From positions 2,170,001 through 2,234,000 of the forward strand of contig NZ_CP010310.2 in the NCBI RefSeq assembly GCF_000815105.2: a stretch of 64,000 nucleotides of DNA. Reading direction: 5' to 3'. The notes under the pieces were generated by a model. The model saw nothing but the letters and a program-made list of their open reading frames with translations. It made no database searches and had not been told where the DNA came from. Source of the DNA: Pandoraea pulmonicola. Its GTDB lineage: Bacteria > Pseudomonadota > Gammaproteobacteria > Burkholderiales > Burkholderiaceae. Below are positions 8,038-16,014 of this stretch, one piece after another. Both the position numbers and the translations under genes were made by a program. Positions within the stretch are counted from its first letter, which is position 1; every line of letters starts with the position of its first letter.

Positions 8038-8829
8038 GTGCGGTTCGCAAGTCTAGGCAGCGGCAGTGAAGGCAACGCCCTGCTGGTGGAGGTGTCGGAA
8101 GGCGTCTCCACGACACGCATTCTCCTCGATTGCGGTTTCTCGATGCGGGAGATCGAGCGACGCCTCGCGGCGCGCTCGGTCGACGTGGCGTCGCTCGACG
8201 CCATCGTCATCACGCATGAGCATGCCGACCACATCGGCAGTGCGCTCTCCCTCACTCGCAAATATCGGATCCCGCTCATCATGAGTTGGGGAACGGGGCA
8301 GGCCGTGAAGGCCCATGCCTCGCTCAAGAGCGATGACGAAGTCGCGCTCGTACGCTGGTGCCGTTCCGATGAGCGGTTGGCCGTGGGTGGCGTCGAGCTA
8401 CATCCCTATACCGTGCCTCACGATGCACGCGAGCCCCTGCAATTCGTGTTCTCCGACGGCGCGCGCCGCCTCGGCGTGCTGACGGACGCCGGTTGCCCGA
8501 CGGCACACCTGATCACCACCCTCGGTGGTTGCGACGCCCTGGTGCTCGAGTGCAATCATGACCGCGAGATGTTGGCGAACAGCAAGTATCCGCCGTCGCT
8601 CAAGGCGCGTATCGGGGGTACGTACGGGCATCTGGCCAATGACGCCGCCGCGGAGATTCTCGGTGCCATCGATCGTGCGAAGCTTCAGCGCGTGATCTGC
8701 GCGCACCTCAGCGAGCAGAACAATACGCCCGAACTGGCGATGGCGGCCATGGCGGCTGTGATCGGCACGGAGGCGACGGAAATTCTGGTGGCGACGCAGG
8801 CGGGGGGATTCGACTGGCTGACGTGCTGA
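8038..8829 (+). CDS. MBL-fold metallohydrolase (YycJ/WalJ-like)
   Basis: A 263-residue metallo-beta-lactamase-fold protein. It opens with RFASLGSGSEGNALLVEV, carries the metal motif THEHADH near residue 60, and ends with a conserved CAHLSEQNN segment, features of the YycJ/WalJ group. GTG at 8038 is taken as the start because it is preceded by AAGGCGGGG and is followed at once by the family N terminus. Proposed roles of relatives include nuclease activity, but the substrate is not shown. It is 8 nt downstream of bamC, so it ends the dapA-bamC unit, and a strong terminator follows 66 nt after the stop. Confidence 0.87.
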   Translation: MRFASLGSGSEGNALLVEVSEGVSTTRILLDCGFSMREIERRLAARSVDVASLDAIVITHEHADHIGSALSLTRKYRIPLIMSWGTGQAVKAHASLKSDDEVALVRWCRSDERLAVGGVELHPYTVPHDAREPLQFVFSDGARRLGVLTDAGCPTAHLITTLGGCDALVLECNHDREMLANSKYPPSLKARIGGTYGHLANDAAAEILGAIDRAKLQRVICAHLSEQNNTPELAMAAMAAVIGTEATEILVATQAGGFDWLTC

Positions 8830-8894
8830 TGCGCAGGCGGAGCCGTCGTTGCGCGCTCGAGGAATGGAGTTGGCGGAACGCGAAGTGTAGGGAC

Positions 8895-8927
8895 AACAAA
8901 AAGCCGGTCGTGAGACCGGCTTTTTTT
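8895..8927. terminator. Bidirectional rho-independent terminator
   Basis: A perfect 9-bp stem (8901-8909 with 8914-8922) with a GTGA loop is flanked by an A-run on the left and seven Ts on the right. It sits between the plus-strand MBL gene and the minus-strand lipoprotein gene and can serve both. Confidence 0.92.
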
Positions 8928-8954
8928 GCTCAACTGCCTTGCGGCAGCGAGAGC

Positions 8955-9212
8955 TTACTTGCTGGCAGCAGCTTCAGCAGCCGAAGCAGCGGCGTCGGCA
9001 GCAGCACCAACAGCCGAAGCGGCCGTGTCAGCAGCAGCGCTGACAGCCGAAGCAGCCGACTCAGCGGCAGCGCCAGCAGCCGAAGCGGCGTCCGAAGCAG
9101 CCGTAGCGGCCGAAGCGGCAGCGTCAGCAGCCGGAGCGGCGGCTTCTTCCTTCTTGCCGCAGGCGGTCAGGGCGATAGCCAACAACGAAGCGACGAGGAG
9201 AGACTTCTTCAT
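8955..9212 (-). CDS. Small alanine-rich lipoprotein with 11-residue repeats
   Basis: An 85-residue protein made of a lipoprotein signal peptide (lipobox LTAC, Cys18), a short charged linker GKKEE, and an alanine-rich tail that ends in Lys85. From residue 43 on, the tail is almost four copies of an 11-residue unit, for example ASAVSAAADTA, with the acidic residue at a fixed place. Such hendecad periodicity suits a long amphipathic helix, as in LEA-like proteins or surface-lying helices. ATG at 9212 lies 7 nt after AAAGGA; a GTG two codons upstream is less well placed. The gene stands alone between two oppositely oriented units. The molecular function is unknown. Confidence 0.82.
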   Translation of the reverse strand: MKKSLLVASLLAIALTACGKKEEAAAPAADAAASAATAASDAASAAGAAAESAASAVSAAADTAASAVGAAADAAASAAEAAASK

Positions 9213-9390
9213 GATCACGTCCTTTTATGGTAGAAGACAAGCGAATGAATATTAGTTACGGTAATACGCTCTTGCCAGCGCAAAGCCGATTGCGAGACAT
9301 TGGCAATTAAGGATTACCCTTGGTCATGCAAGCTGCTTGGCGAGAAATTATATTGGGTTTTCCCCAACGCGTCACGTCAAACTCGCGCAA

Positions 9391-10611
9391 TTACCCCGCT
9401 TTTTTCCTTACGGTGCGCAACTTTCGCACCGGCATCGGGTCAGGCCCGATCAGCAGCCACCCCGAAGCATACCAATCGTACAGAATTTCAACGATTTCTT
9501 GGTCTTTTTGCCCGAAATTCGCACATTCCACCGCATTCAGTCGACGTTGATCGGCAAGACTCCGGATCGTGGAGCGCGCATTGACGGGGACTTCGAGCGG
9601 CTCGCCATTGGCGAAGTATCGGTTGCGTCGATACAACAATTGCGTCTTCGGCGAGAGCGCCAGACCGTTGCTGGCTGCCAAACGCGCGAATTTCGAGAGC
9701 GAGACAGGGCTGTCTGGTGCCTCGAAAAATACGTGCGACTTGGGCTCGCTCAGCCAGCGGCCAAGGAAATCCTCCACTTCCTTCTGTCCCCAGCGGACCT
9801 TCTCCAACTGTGAGACCAGCGTACCGATCATGGCGTCGGGCAGCGATGCGGGGTGTTTGACGGCTGTCTGGCCGGGATCGGCGTATCGTCCAGCGAAATG
9901 GCGGGCGAATGGCAACGCCGCTGCGTTTTCGGCGAGGTAGTACAGGAAGTTCTGGAGCATCTCCTGTTCGAGTGGCGCGCGAAAGCCGATCGAGTACGTC
10001 ATGCATTCGCCCTCGGCCACGCCATCGTGCGCGTAGCCGGGCGGCAGATACAGCATGTCGCCCGGTTCCAGCACCCACTCCTGCTCGGCTTCGAAGTGCT
10101 TGAGGATGCGCAGCGGCACACCCTCGAGCCAGGTCGTGTCGCGTTGCGGACCGATGCGCCAGCGACGCTTGCCGTGCGCCTGGAGCAGAAAGACGTCGTA
10201 GGAGTCGAGATGCGGCCCCACGCCGCCGCCATCGGTGGCGTAGCTGATCATCACGTCATCGAGACGGGCGTCGGGAACGAAGCGAAACTGCTGCATGAGG
10301 GCGTCGACCGCGGGCGCGTGAAGATTCACGCCCTGGACGAGCAGCGTCCATTGCTTGCGACTGAGCGGCGGCAGATCGTCGGCGTCGAACGGACCGTGTT
10401 CGAGTTGCCAGCGCTTGCGAGTGTGGCTGATGAGGCGTGACTCGACGTCGTCCTGCGCGGCGAGCGCAAACAGCGCTTCGCGCGAGAGCGGTGCGGTGAA
10501 GCCGGGGATCGCTTGCCGGATCAGCAGCGGGCGCTTGTGCCAGTAGCGCTTCATGAAAGCGTCGGGCGCGAGGCCGCCGAGCAGGGGCGAAGGGGTGCGG
10601 GATGTCGTCAT
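9391..10611 (-). CDS. roxA: Ribosomal oxygenase, cupin/JmjC type (RoxA/YcfD family)
   Basis: A 406-residue Fe(II)/2-oxoglutarate oxygenase. The iron triad is visible as His134 and Asp136 in GPHLDSYD and His195 in PPGYAHDG. The N terminus (FMKRYWHKRPLLIR) and the C-terminal winged-helix region match the YcfD family, which hydroxylates an arginine of ribosomal protein L16 (uL16). It is divergently arranged with slyD, 170 nt apart. Length agrees with E. coli YcfD (373 residues) plus a short C-terminal extension. Arginine hydroxylation of L16 is inferred from family membership. Confidence 0.88.
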   Translation of the reverse strand: MTTSRTPSPLLGGLAPDAFMKRYWHKRPLLIRQAIPGFTAPLSREALFALAAQDDVESRLISHTRKRWQLEHGPFDADDLPPLSRKQWTLLVQGVNLHAPAVDALMQQFRFVPDARLDDVMISYATDGGGVGPHLDSYDVFLLQAHGKRRWRIGPQRDTTWLEGVPLRILKHFEAEQEWVLEPGDMLYLPPGYAHDGVAEGECMTYSIGFRAPLEQEMLQNFLYYLAENAAALPFARHFAGRYADPGQTAVKHPASLPDAMIGTLVSQLEKVRWGQKEVEDFLGRWLSEPKSHVFFEAPDSPVSLSKFARLAASNGLALSPKTQLLYRRNRYFANGEPLEVPVNARSTIRSLADQRRLNAVECANFGQKDQEIVEILYDWYASGWLLIGPDPMPVRKLRTVRKKAG

Positions 10612-10750
10612 GCTAAATCGCTGCGCGAAGCGTTACGATGTGTTGAAAGGGACCGATGGCCGCGCGTTGCGCCATCCAGAGACAGCCGCTGGCCGACGCC
10701 CGCCGATGGCGCGCAACGTCGCGACCGGATCGCTGTCATACGGCTACGCG

Positions 10751-10756
10751 TATAAT
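10751..10756 (+). promoter_or_regulatory. Probable -10 element of slyD
   Basis: A consensus TATAAT lies 25 nt upstream of the slyD ATG, with GGAGAG as the ribosome-binding site between. No clear -35 is visible at usual spacing. Confidence 0.55.
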
Positions 10757-10780
10757 GCGGGCTGTTTTTCGGAGAGTTTG

Positions 10781-11326
10781 ATGAAAATCGAAAAGAATAC
10801 CGTCGTCTCGGTGACTTACAAGTTGTCGGACGCTCAGGGCAACCTGATCGAGGAAAGCGGCGCCGAGCCGATGGTTTATCTGCACGGCGGCTATGATGGC
10901 ACGTTCCCCAAGATCGAGGAAGCGCTCGATGGCCAGGACGTGGGCTTTGAGACGCATCTGCAGTTGGAACCGTCGGACGCCTTCGGCGACTATGATCCCG
11001 AACTGGTGAAGATGGAAGAGCGCAGCCGTTTCCCGGATCCGCTCGAAGTCGGCATGCAGTTCGAGGGCACGCCGGAGGATGGCGACGAAGAGTCCGACAC
11101 GCTGATCTATACGGTGACGGACGTCGCCGACGACAAGGTCGTGCTCGACGGCAACCATCCGCTCGCGGGCATGGCGCTGCGTTTCGAGCTGAAGGTGTCC
11201 GACGTGCGTCCCGCAACGGACGAGGAAATCGAGCATCAGCATGCGCACGGCGCGTCGGGTCTCGAGATCGTCGACGAAGGCGAGGACGAAGACGAAGGCG
11301 AAGACGACGCCCCCACGCTGCACTGA
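10781..11326 (+). CDS. slyD: FKBP-type peptidyl-prolyl isomerase SlyD
   Basis: A 181-residue cytoplasmic prolyl isomerase and chaperone. The FKBP half is split by the insert-in-flap domain (about residues 70-130), and residues such as VYLHGGYDGTFPKIEEAL match SlyD. The C-terminal tail is strongly acidic (DEGEDEDEGEDD) with only a few histidines (EHQHAHG), unlike the His/Cys-rich nickel tail of E. coli SlyD, so a role in nickel delivery is less certain. ATG at 10781 follows GGAGAG and a TATAAT box. A strong terminator lies 78 nt after the stop. Confidence 0.9.
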   Translation: MKIEKNTVVSVTYKLSDAQGNLIEESGAEPMVYLHGGYDGTFPKIEEALDGQDVGFETHLQLEPSDAFGDYDPELVKMEERSRFPDPLEVGMQFEGTPEDGDEESDTLIYTVTDVADDKVVLDGNHPLAGMALRFELKVSDVRPATDEEIEHQHAHGASGLEIVDEGEDEDEGEDDAPTLH

Positions 11327-11403
11327 CGCGATGACGTCGTGCCGTCGTCATGCCTGGCCATGACGACGGTCGACGCACACCGCGCGAAGAGATTCAGGAC
11401 AAA

Positions 11404-11457
11404 CGCCGGGCCGGCGCATTGCGTGATTGCGATGCGTCCGGCCCGGCGCTTGTTTTT
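11404..11457 (+). terminator. Rho-independent terminator after slyD
   Basis: A long GC stem (CGCCGGGCCGG at 11404-11414 pairing with its complement at 11438-11448, continued by CGCAT/ATGCG) is followed by CTTGTTTTTT. It separates slyD from the convergent phosphoesterase-like gene. Confidence 0.85.
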
Positions 11458-11538
11458 TGTGTGCGACGATGTCTGTGCTTCGTGGTCGACGTCTGCCCGC
11501 GCCGGTGCGATGCATCGCCTTGCGGCGGGCGATGGTGC

Positions 11539-12978
11539 TCAACCGCCGCGCGTGTTGGCCCGGGAGCCGGCGTTCGGTGTGAGCGTTGGCGTCAGCGATG
11601 GACCGATGGGCATGACACCCTGGTTGGGATCGGAGCTGGCGGCGTTGGCCGCGGGACCCGACGACGGATAGAGCGCGGAGTAGGGCGTGCCGCCCAGCGT
11701 GGGTAGCGCGGCACCGCTGGTAGCCCGGGAAGGTTCCGGATTTGCGATGTTGCTGCTCGCGGGCGCGGGAGCGCGCTGGCTCGCAGATGCCGCCGTGCTG
11801 TTCGGCGGCAGCGTGACGCTCTCGAAATGAAACAATTGCGACGTGCGCGGATCGACGCGCACTCGCACCCATCGATCGACGTTCGGCGCCCCGAACGTGC
11901 TCAGTTGCGTGAACGACTTCACGTTCGTGCCGTGGACGTCGCGCAGCGGTTGCCCGTGCCGCATCGACTTGCCGCTGTCGATGAGCAGGATCTGACCTTT
12001 GAAGCGGCTCGCGAGTCGTTGCAGGTGCGCGCGGAAATCCTTGTAGCCGTCCACGCCGTGCCGTCCGCCGCGATCCGAAAAGAGGCTCCCCAGTCCGCCG
12101 CCGCGCGCCGGTTCGAACTCCGGATCGGCCTGCGCGACGATGACCATGCCGATGGCGTCTTTCTGTTGCGCGTAGACGAGCGCGTGCTGCAGCCAGACAC
12201 GCGTGGCGACGATGCGGTCTTCGTACTCGCCGTTGCGCCCGCCCGCCGAGCGGTAATTATTGTTGTTGCCGGGCAGATTCAGGCCGACGAACACCACGCC
12301 GCGATAGAACCACCGCACGTTCTCGTGATACTGCCGGAAGCGCGCCATGTCGCTCTGGCGCGTGAGGTCGAACTGCGCGTAGCCCACCGGCCCGGGGCCA
12401 AGCAGCGCGTCGTCGTCGAATGCGTGATCGCGCAGGAAGTCGAGACGTTCCACCGGATTGAAGCCGCCGGCGTTGGCGTGCTGGCAGTTGGCCCAGTCGT
12501 TGGCGCCCGGCACGTAGATGAGCGGCTTGGGCGAGCTGGCGAAGAGGCTCAGCCGCTGCCCGATCAGTTCGTCGCGGCACGACTCGGTCGCGCTCTTGAG
12601 ATTGCCCGCGTGCACGACGAACACGGCAGGGCTGTCGCCGATGTTCGCGAGCACATTGCGCACGACGGGCACTTCGGTATTGGCGAAAGGGGTATCGCCG
12701 AGCACGGCGAATTCGAACGGCGGTAGCTTCGCGGACGCGCTGGCCGCCGGCGTTGCCGAAGCTTTGGCCGGCACCTTCGCCGGCACTTTCACCGATATCT
12801 TCGCTGACACCTTCGCCGGCACGTCCACGGTATTCGTCACCTCACCTTGCGCTGCCGCGACTGCGGGGAGTCCGCCAAGTGCGAACGCCGCCCCGAACGC
12901 GAACGCCGCGACATACGTCCGGCATCGCGCGCATACGAGCGAGCGGACATGCGCGCGACGAGGGCCAGGGCTCGGCAT
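11539..12978 (-). CDS. Secreted metallophosphoesterase-like protein with altered metal motifs
   Basis: A 479-residue exported protein with a hydrophobic signal segment (about residues 22-44, ending AVAAAQ). A linker of repeated KV-PAK units (residues about 55-80) leads into a calcineurin-like fold. The usual phosphoesterase motifs are present in position but altered: GDTPF where GDxH is expected, HAGNLKS where GDxx(D/N) is expected, and PGANDW in place of GNHD/E. The C-terminal 90 residues are Pro/Ser/Ala-rich. This suggests an unusual metal site or a non-catalytic role. It starts 12 nt after the mutS stop on the same strand, so it is probably cotranscribed with mutS, but a functional link is not evident. 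Confidence 0.7.
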   Translation of the reverse strand: MPSPGPRRAHVRSLVCARCRTYVAAFAFGAAFALGGLPAVAAAQGEVTNTVDVPAKVSAKISVKVPAKVPAKASATPAASASAKLPPFEFAVLGDTPFANTEVPVVRNVLANIGDSPAVFVVHAGNLKSATESCRDELIGQRLSLFASSPKPLIYVPGANDWANCQHANAGGFNPVERLDFLRDHAFDDDALLGPGPVGYAQFDLTRQSDMARFRQYHENVRWFYRGVVFVGLNLPGNNNNYRSAGGRNGEYEDRIVATRVWLQHALVYAQQKDAIGMVIVAQADPEFEPARGGGLGSLFSDRGGRHGVDGYKDFRAHLQRLASRFKGQILLIDSGKSMRHGQPLRDVHGTNVKSFTQLSTFGAPNVDRWVRVRVDPRTSQLFHFESVTLPPNSTAASASQRAPAPASSNIANPEPSRATSGAALPTLGGTPYSALYPSSGPAANAASSDPNQGVMPIGPSLTPTLTPNAGSRANTRGG

Positions 12979-12990
12979 GGCGCGCCTGCG

Positions 12991-15702
12991 TCAGCCGTTG
13001 GCCCGGCCGTCGATCAGGCCGCGCAGTTCGTACAGCAGGTCGAGTGCCTCGCGCGGACGAAGATCGTCCGGATTGATTTGCGCCAGTCGTGCCAGTGCCG
13101 CCTGCGCGGCCGGATCGACAGAGGCCTGCGTGGAGTCGTCGCCCGCACCATGCGGCAGTGCGGCGCCATCCGCCATGTCATCGAATTCGCCGGTCTCCGC
13201 AGGTGCGCGCGGCGCAAACAGATCGAGCTGCGGCGCGGCGGGGTCGAGCGCCTGCTGTTCGAGCAACGCGAGATGCTTGCGGGCGGCGCGAATGACCGGC
13301 ATCGGCACGCCGGCCAGTTGCGCGACCTGCAGCCCGTAACTCTGGCTCGCCGGGCCGTCCTGTACGGCGTGCAGGAAGACGATGCCTTCGCCATGCTCCA
13401 CGGCCGAGAGATGGACGTTCGCGCATTGCGGGAACTCGTCGGGCAGCTGCGTCAGCTCGAAGTAGTGCGTTGCGAACAGCGTGTAGCAGCGGTTGTGGCC
13501 AAGCAGGTGGCGCGCAATCGCCCAGGCGAGCGCGAGTCCGTCGAAAGTCGACGTGCCGCGCCCGATCTCGTCCATCAGCACGAGGCTCTGGTCGGTGGCG
13601 GTGTGCAGAATCGCGGCGGACTCGGTCATCTCGACCATGAACGTCGAGCGTCCGCCGGCGAGATCGTCGGAGGCGCCGATACGCGTGAAGATCGCGTCGA
13701 GCGGCCCGAGCCGGACCGCCTCGGCCGGCACGTAGCAACCGACATAGGCGAGCAGCGCGATGAGCGCGGTCTGGCGCATGAACGTCGATTTACCGCCCAT
13801 GTTCGGGCCGGTGATGAGCAGCAGTCGGCGCGCGTCGCCGAGCGAGCAGTCATTGGCGATGAAGCGCTCGACCTGTTGTTCGACGACCGGATGGCGACCC
13901 TGACGAATATCGACCACGCGTTCAGCCACCAGCTCGGGCTTGACCCAGCCCAACGTCTCCGCGCGTTCGGCGAGCGCGGCGAGCACGTCGAGTTGCGCAA
14001 GCGCCTGGGCAATGCGCTTGAATTCGCCGATGTGCGGCAGCAAGGCCTGCAGCAGGGCTTCGTAGAGCATCTTCTCGCGCGCGAGCGAGCGCTCCTGCGC
14101 GGACAGCGCCTTGTCCTCGAACGTCTTCAGTTCCGGCGTGATGTAGCGCTCGGCGTTCTTGAGCGTCTGGCGGCGGCGATAGTCGTCGGGCACCTTGTCG
14201 GTCTGGCCGCGCGTGACTTCGATATAGAAGCCGTGAACCTTGTTGAACTCGACGCGCAGATTGTTGATGCCGGTGCGCTCGCGCTCGCGCGTCTCCAGAT
14301 CGACGAGGAACTGGCCGCAGTTCTCCGAGATGTCGCGCAACTCGTCGAGCTCGGCATCGTGACCGCGTGCAATGACGCCGCCGTCGCGCAGCATGGCCGC
14401 CGGCTCCTCGGCAATGGCGCTGGTGAGCAGGGCGAGCGCGGCGTCGGGAATCGCCAGATCCTCATGCAGCATGGCGAGCAACGGCGAGCGCGCTTCGACG
14501 GCGCGCAGCGTCGTATGCAGTTCCGGCAGGCGGCGCAGCGCATCGCGCAGGCTCGACAGATCGCGCGGGCGTGCGCTCAGCAGCGCCAGGCGCGCCGTAA
14601 TGCGCTCGACGTCCGCGACATGGCGCAGTTCGCTATTGAGCGCGCGCCACGTGCCGGCGCCTTCGAGCAGGGTGGCGATCGCCAACTGGCGCGACTGCGG
14701 CACCTGCTGATCGCGCATCGGATGATGCAGCCAATGCCGCATGAGGCGGCTGCCCATGGTGGTGCCGCAGGTGTCGAGCAGCGAGAGCAGCGTTGGCGAC
14801 TCGGTGCCGCGCAGCGTCTCGGTCAGCTCGAGATTGCGGCGCGTCGCGGCATCGAGCCCGATATAGGCCGCTTCCCGCTCCACGTTCAGATTTTGCACAT
14901 GACGCAGCGACTGACCTTGTGTTGCCGCTGCGTATTGCAGCAATGCGCCCGCCGCGCCCAGTGCGGGATTCAGGCCGTCGCAGCCGAACGCGGTGAGGCT
15001 CGCCACGCCGAGCTGATCGCGCAGCCGCTGCGTGCCGGCGGCGGTGTCGAAGTGCCAGTCCGGCACACGCGTTGCGGAGCCCAGCGCAAAACCGGCGAAC
15101 GCTTCGGCGGCGCTGTCGGGCAGCAGCGTCTCGGCCGGGCGGATGCGCTCCAGTTCGCGCGACAGCTTCTCGGCGGGCACTTCCATCAGGCGCAACTCGC
15201 CGCTGGCGAGCGAGAGCCACGCCAATCCGGCAAGTCGCTCGCTGGCGCGCCGCGCCGGGTGGATCTGCACCGCGAGCAGGTATTGGTCGAGCTTGTCGTT
15301 GAGCAGGGCGGCGTCGGTGAGCGTGCCGGGCGTGACGATGCGCACGACCTTGCGCTCGACCGGGCCCTTGGAGGTCGCGGGGTCGCCGATCTGTTCGCAG
15401 ATGGCCGCGGACTCGCCGAGCTTCACCAGCTTGCCGAGATACTGCTCGACCGCGTGATGCGGCACGCCCGCCATGCGGATCGGCTGGCCGCCGGACTGGC
15501 CGCGCGCGGTGAGCGTCAGGTCGAGCAGACGGGCGGCCTTGACGGCGTCGTCGTGGAACAGCTCATAGAAGTCTCCCATCCGATAGAAGACGAGCATGTT
15601 CGGGTGCTCGGCCTTGATGCGCATGTATTGCTGCATCATCGGCGTCATCGGTGGCGTGTTGGCGGCCGGGGCAGGGGTAGCTTGGACTGGTGTGCTCGTC
15701 AT
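12991..15702 (-). CDS. mutS: DNA mismatch repair protein MutS
   Basis: A 903-residue mismatch-recognition ATPase. The mismatch-wedge Phe-x-Glu motif is at residues 45-47 (GDFYELF), the Walker A motif [10 protein letters not shown] lies near residue 635, and the signature [10 protein letters not shown] and Walker [17 protein letters not shown] follow. The C-terminal region carries a short linker and a helical dimer or tetramer segment. The open frame extends 90 codons upstream, but the family N terminus [10 protein letters not shown], leading to MMQQYMRIK, fixes the start at 15702. It is divergent from the diguanylate cyclase gene and leads into the phosphoesterase-like gene. Confidence 0.96.
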   Translation of the reverse strand: MTSTPVQATPAPAANTPPMTPMMQQYMRIKAEHPNMLVFYRMGDFYELFHDDAVKAARLLDLTLTARGQSGGQPIRMAGVPHHAVEQYLGKLVKLGESAAICEQIGDPATSKGPVERKVVRIVTPGTLTDAALLNDKLDQYLLAVQIHPARRASERLAGLAWLSLASGELRLMEVPAEKLSRELERIRPAETLLPDSAAEAFAGFALGSATRVPDWHFDTAAGTQRLRDQLGVASLTAFGCDGLNPALGAAGALLQYAAATQGQSLRHVQNLNVEREAAYIGLDAATRRNLELTETLRGTESPTLLSLLDTCGTTMGSRLMRHWLHHPMRDQQVPQSRQLAIATLLEGAGTWRALNSELRHVADVERITARLALLSARPRDLSSLRDALRRLPELHTTLRAVEARSPLLAMLHEDLAIPDAALALLTSAIAEEPAAMLRDGGVIARGHDAELDELRDISENCGQFLVDLETRERERTGINNLRVEFNKVHGFYIEVTRGQTDKVPDDYRRRQTLKNAERYITPELKTFEDKALSAQERSLAREKMLYEALLQALLPHIGEFKRIAQALAQLDVLAALAERAETLGWVKPELVAERVVDIRQGRHPVVEQQVERFIANDCSLGDARRLLLITGPNMGGKSTFMRQTALIALLAYVGCYVPAEAVRLGPLDAIFTRIGASDDLAGGRSTFMVEMTESAAILHTATDQSLVLMDEIGRGTSTFDGLALAWAIARHLLGHNRCYTLFATHYFELTQLPDEFPQCANVHLSAVEHGEGIVFLHAVQDGPASQSYGLQVAQLAGVPMPVIRAARKHLALLEQQALDPAAPQLDLFAPRAPAETGEFDDMADGAALPHGAGDDSTQASVDPAAQAALARLAQINPDDLRPREALDLLYELRGLIDGRANG

Positions 15703-16014
15703 GAAATGAATCGGTTCGGCGAATCGGGGCGCGCGGCACGGAATCCGCGCGGCGGTGCGGTGGCCAGGAAGCCCATGTGGCGTCCCGTCGGCGAACCTGC
15801 CGTGCGCGGTGTCGTGGCGCGTTGGATGCGCAATTTTACGACGGGTTCGGCGCGCGCCGTGATTCAGCGTGCCGGCGTGTGACTCGGCGGCGTGCGGAGA
15901 TGTGACGCGAGGGAGGCGAATTTTCCTCAAGTTTCCCGGAAATGTGCCGTTTCGGGTGTTAAGCTCTCGCAAAAATAACCAAAAGCATTACAAGCTCCTC
16001 TCGCACGGGTCGGT
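15703..16014. other. Divergent intergenic region mutS / diguanylate cyclase
   Basis: 312 bp without a convincing gene. It must hold both outward promoters. The half next to the cyclase is less GC-rich (around 15960-16000, with a run of As), but I cannot place -35/-10 elements with confidence on either strand. Confidence 0.5.

Noticed and set aside
5915..8116. A 733-codon open frame antisense to dapA and bamC
   Set aside because: Both opposing genes are certain, and the antisense product lacks any domain.
12847..15882. A 1011-codon open frame antisense to mutS
   Set aside because: It is fully opposite a clear MutS with all motifs; its translation is Arg/Gln/Ala-rich without any domain, typical of high-GC antisense frames.
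15703..15972. Longer N terminus for MutS
   Set aside because: The 90 upstream codons lack MutS similarity and include the divergent promoter region; the family N terminus begins at 15702.
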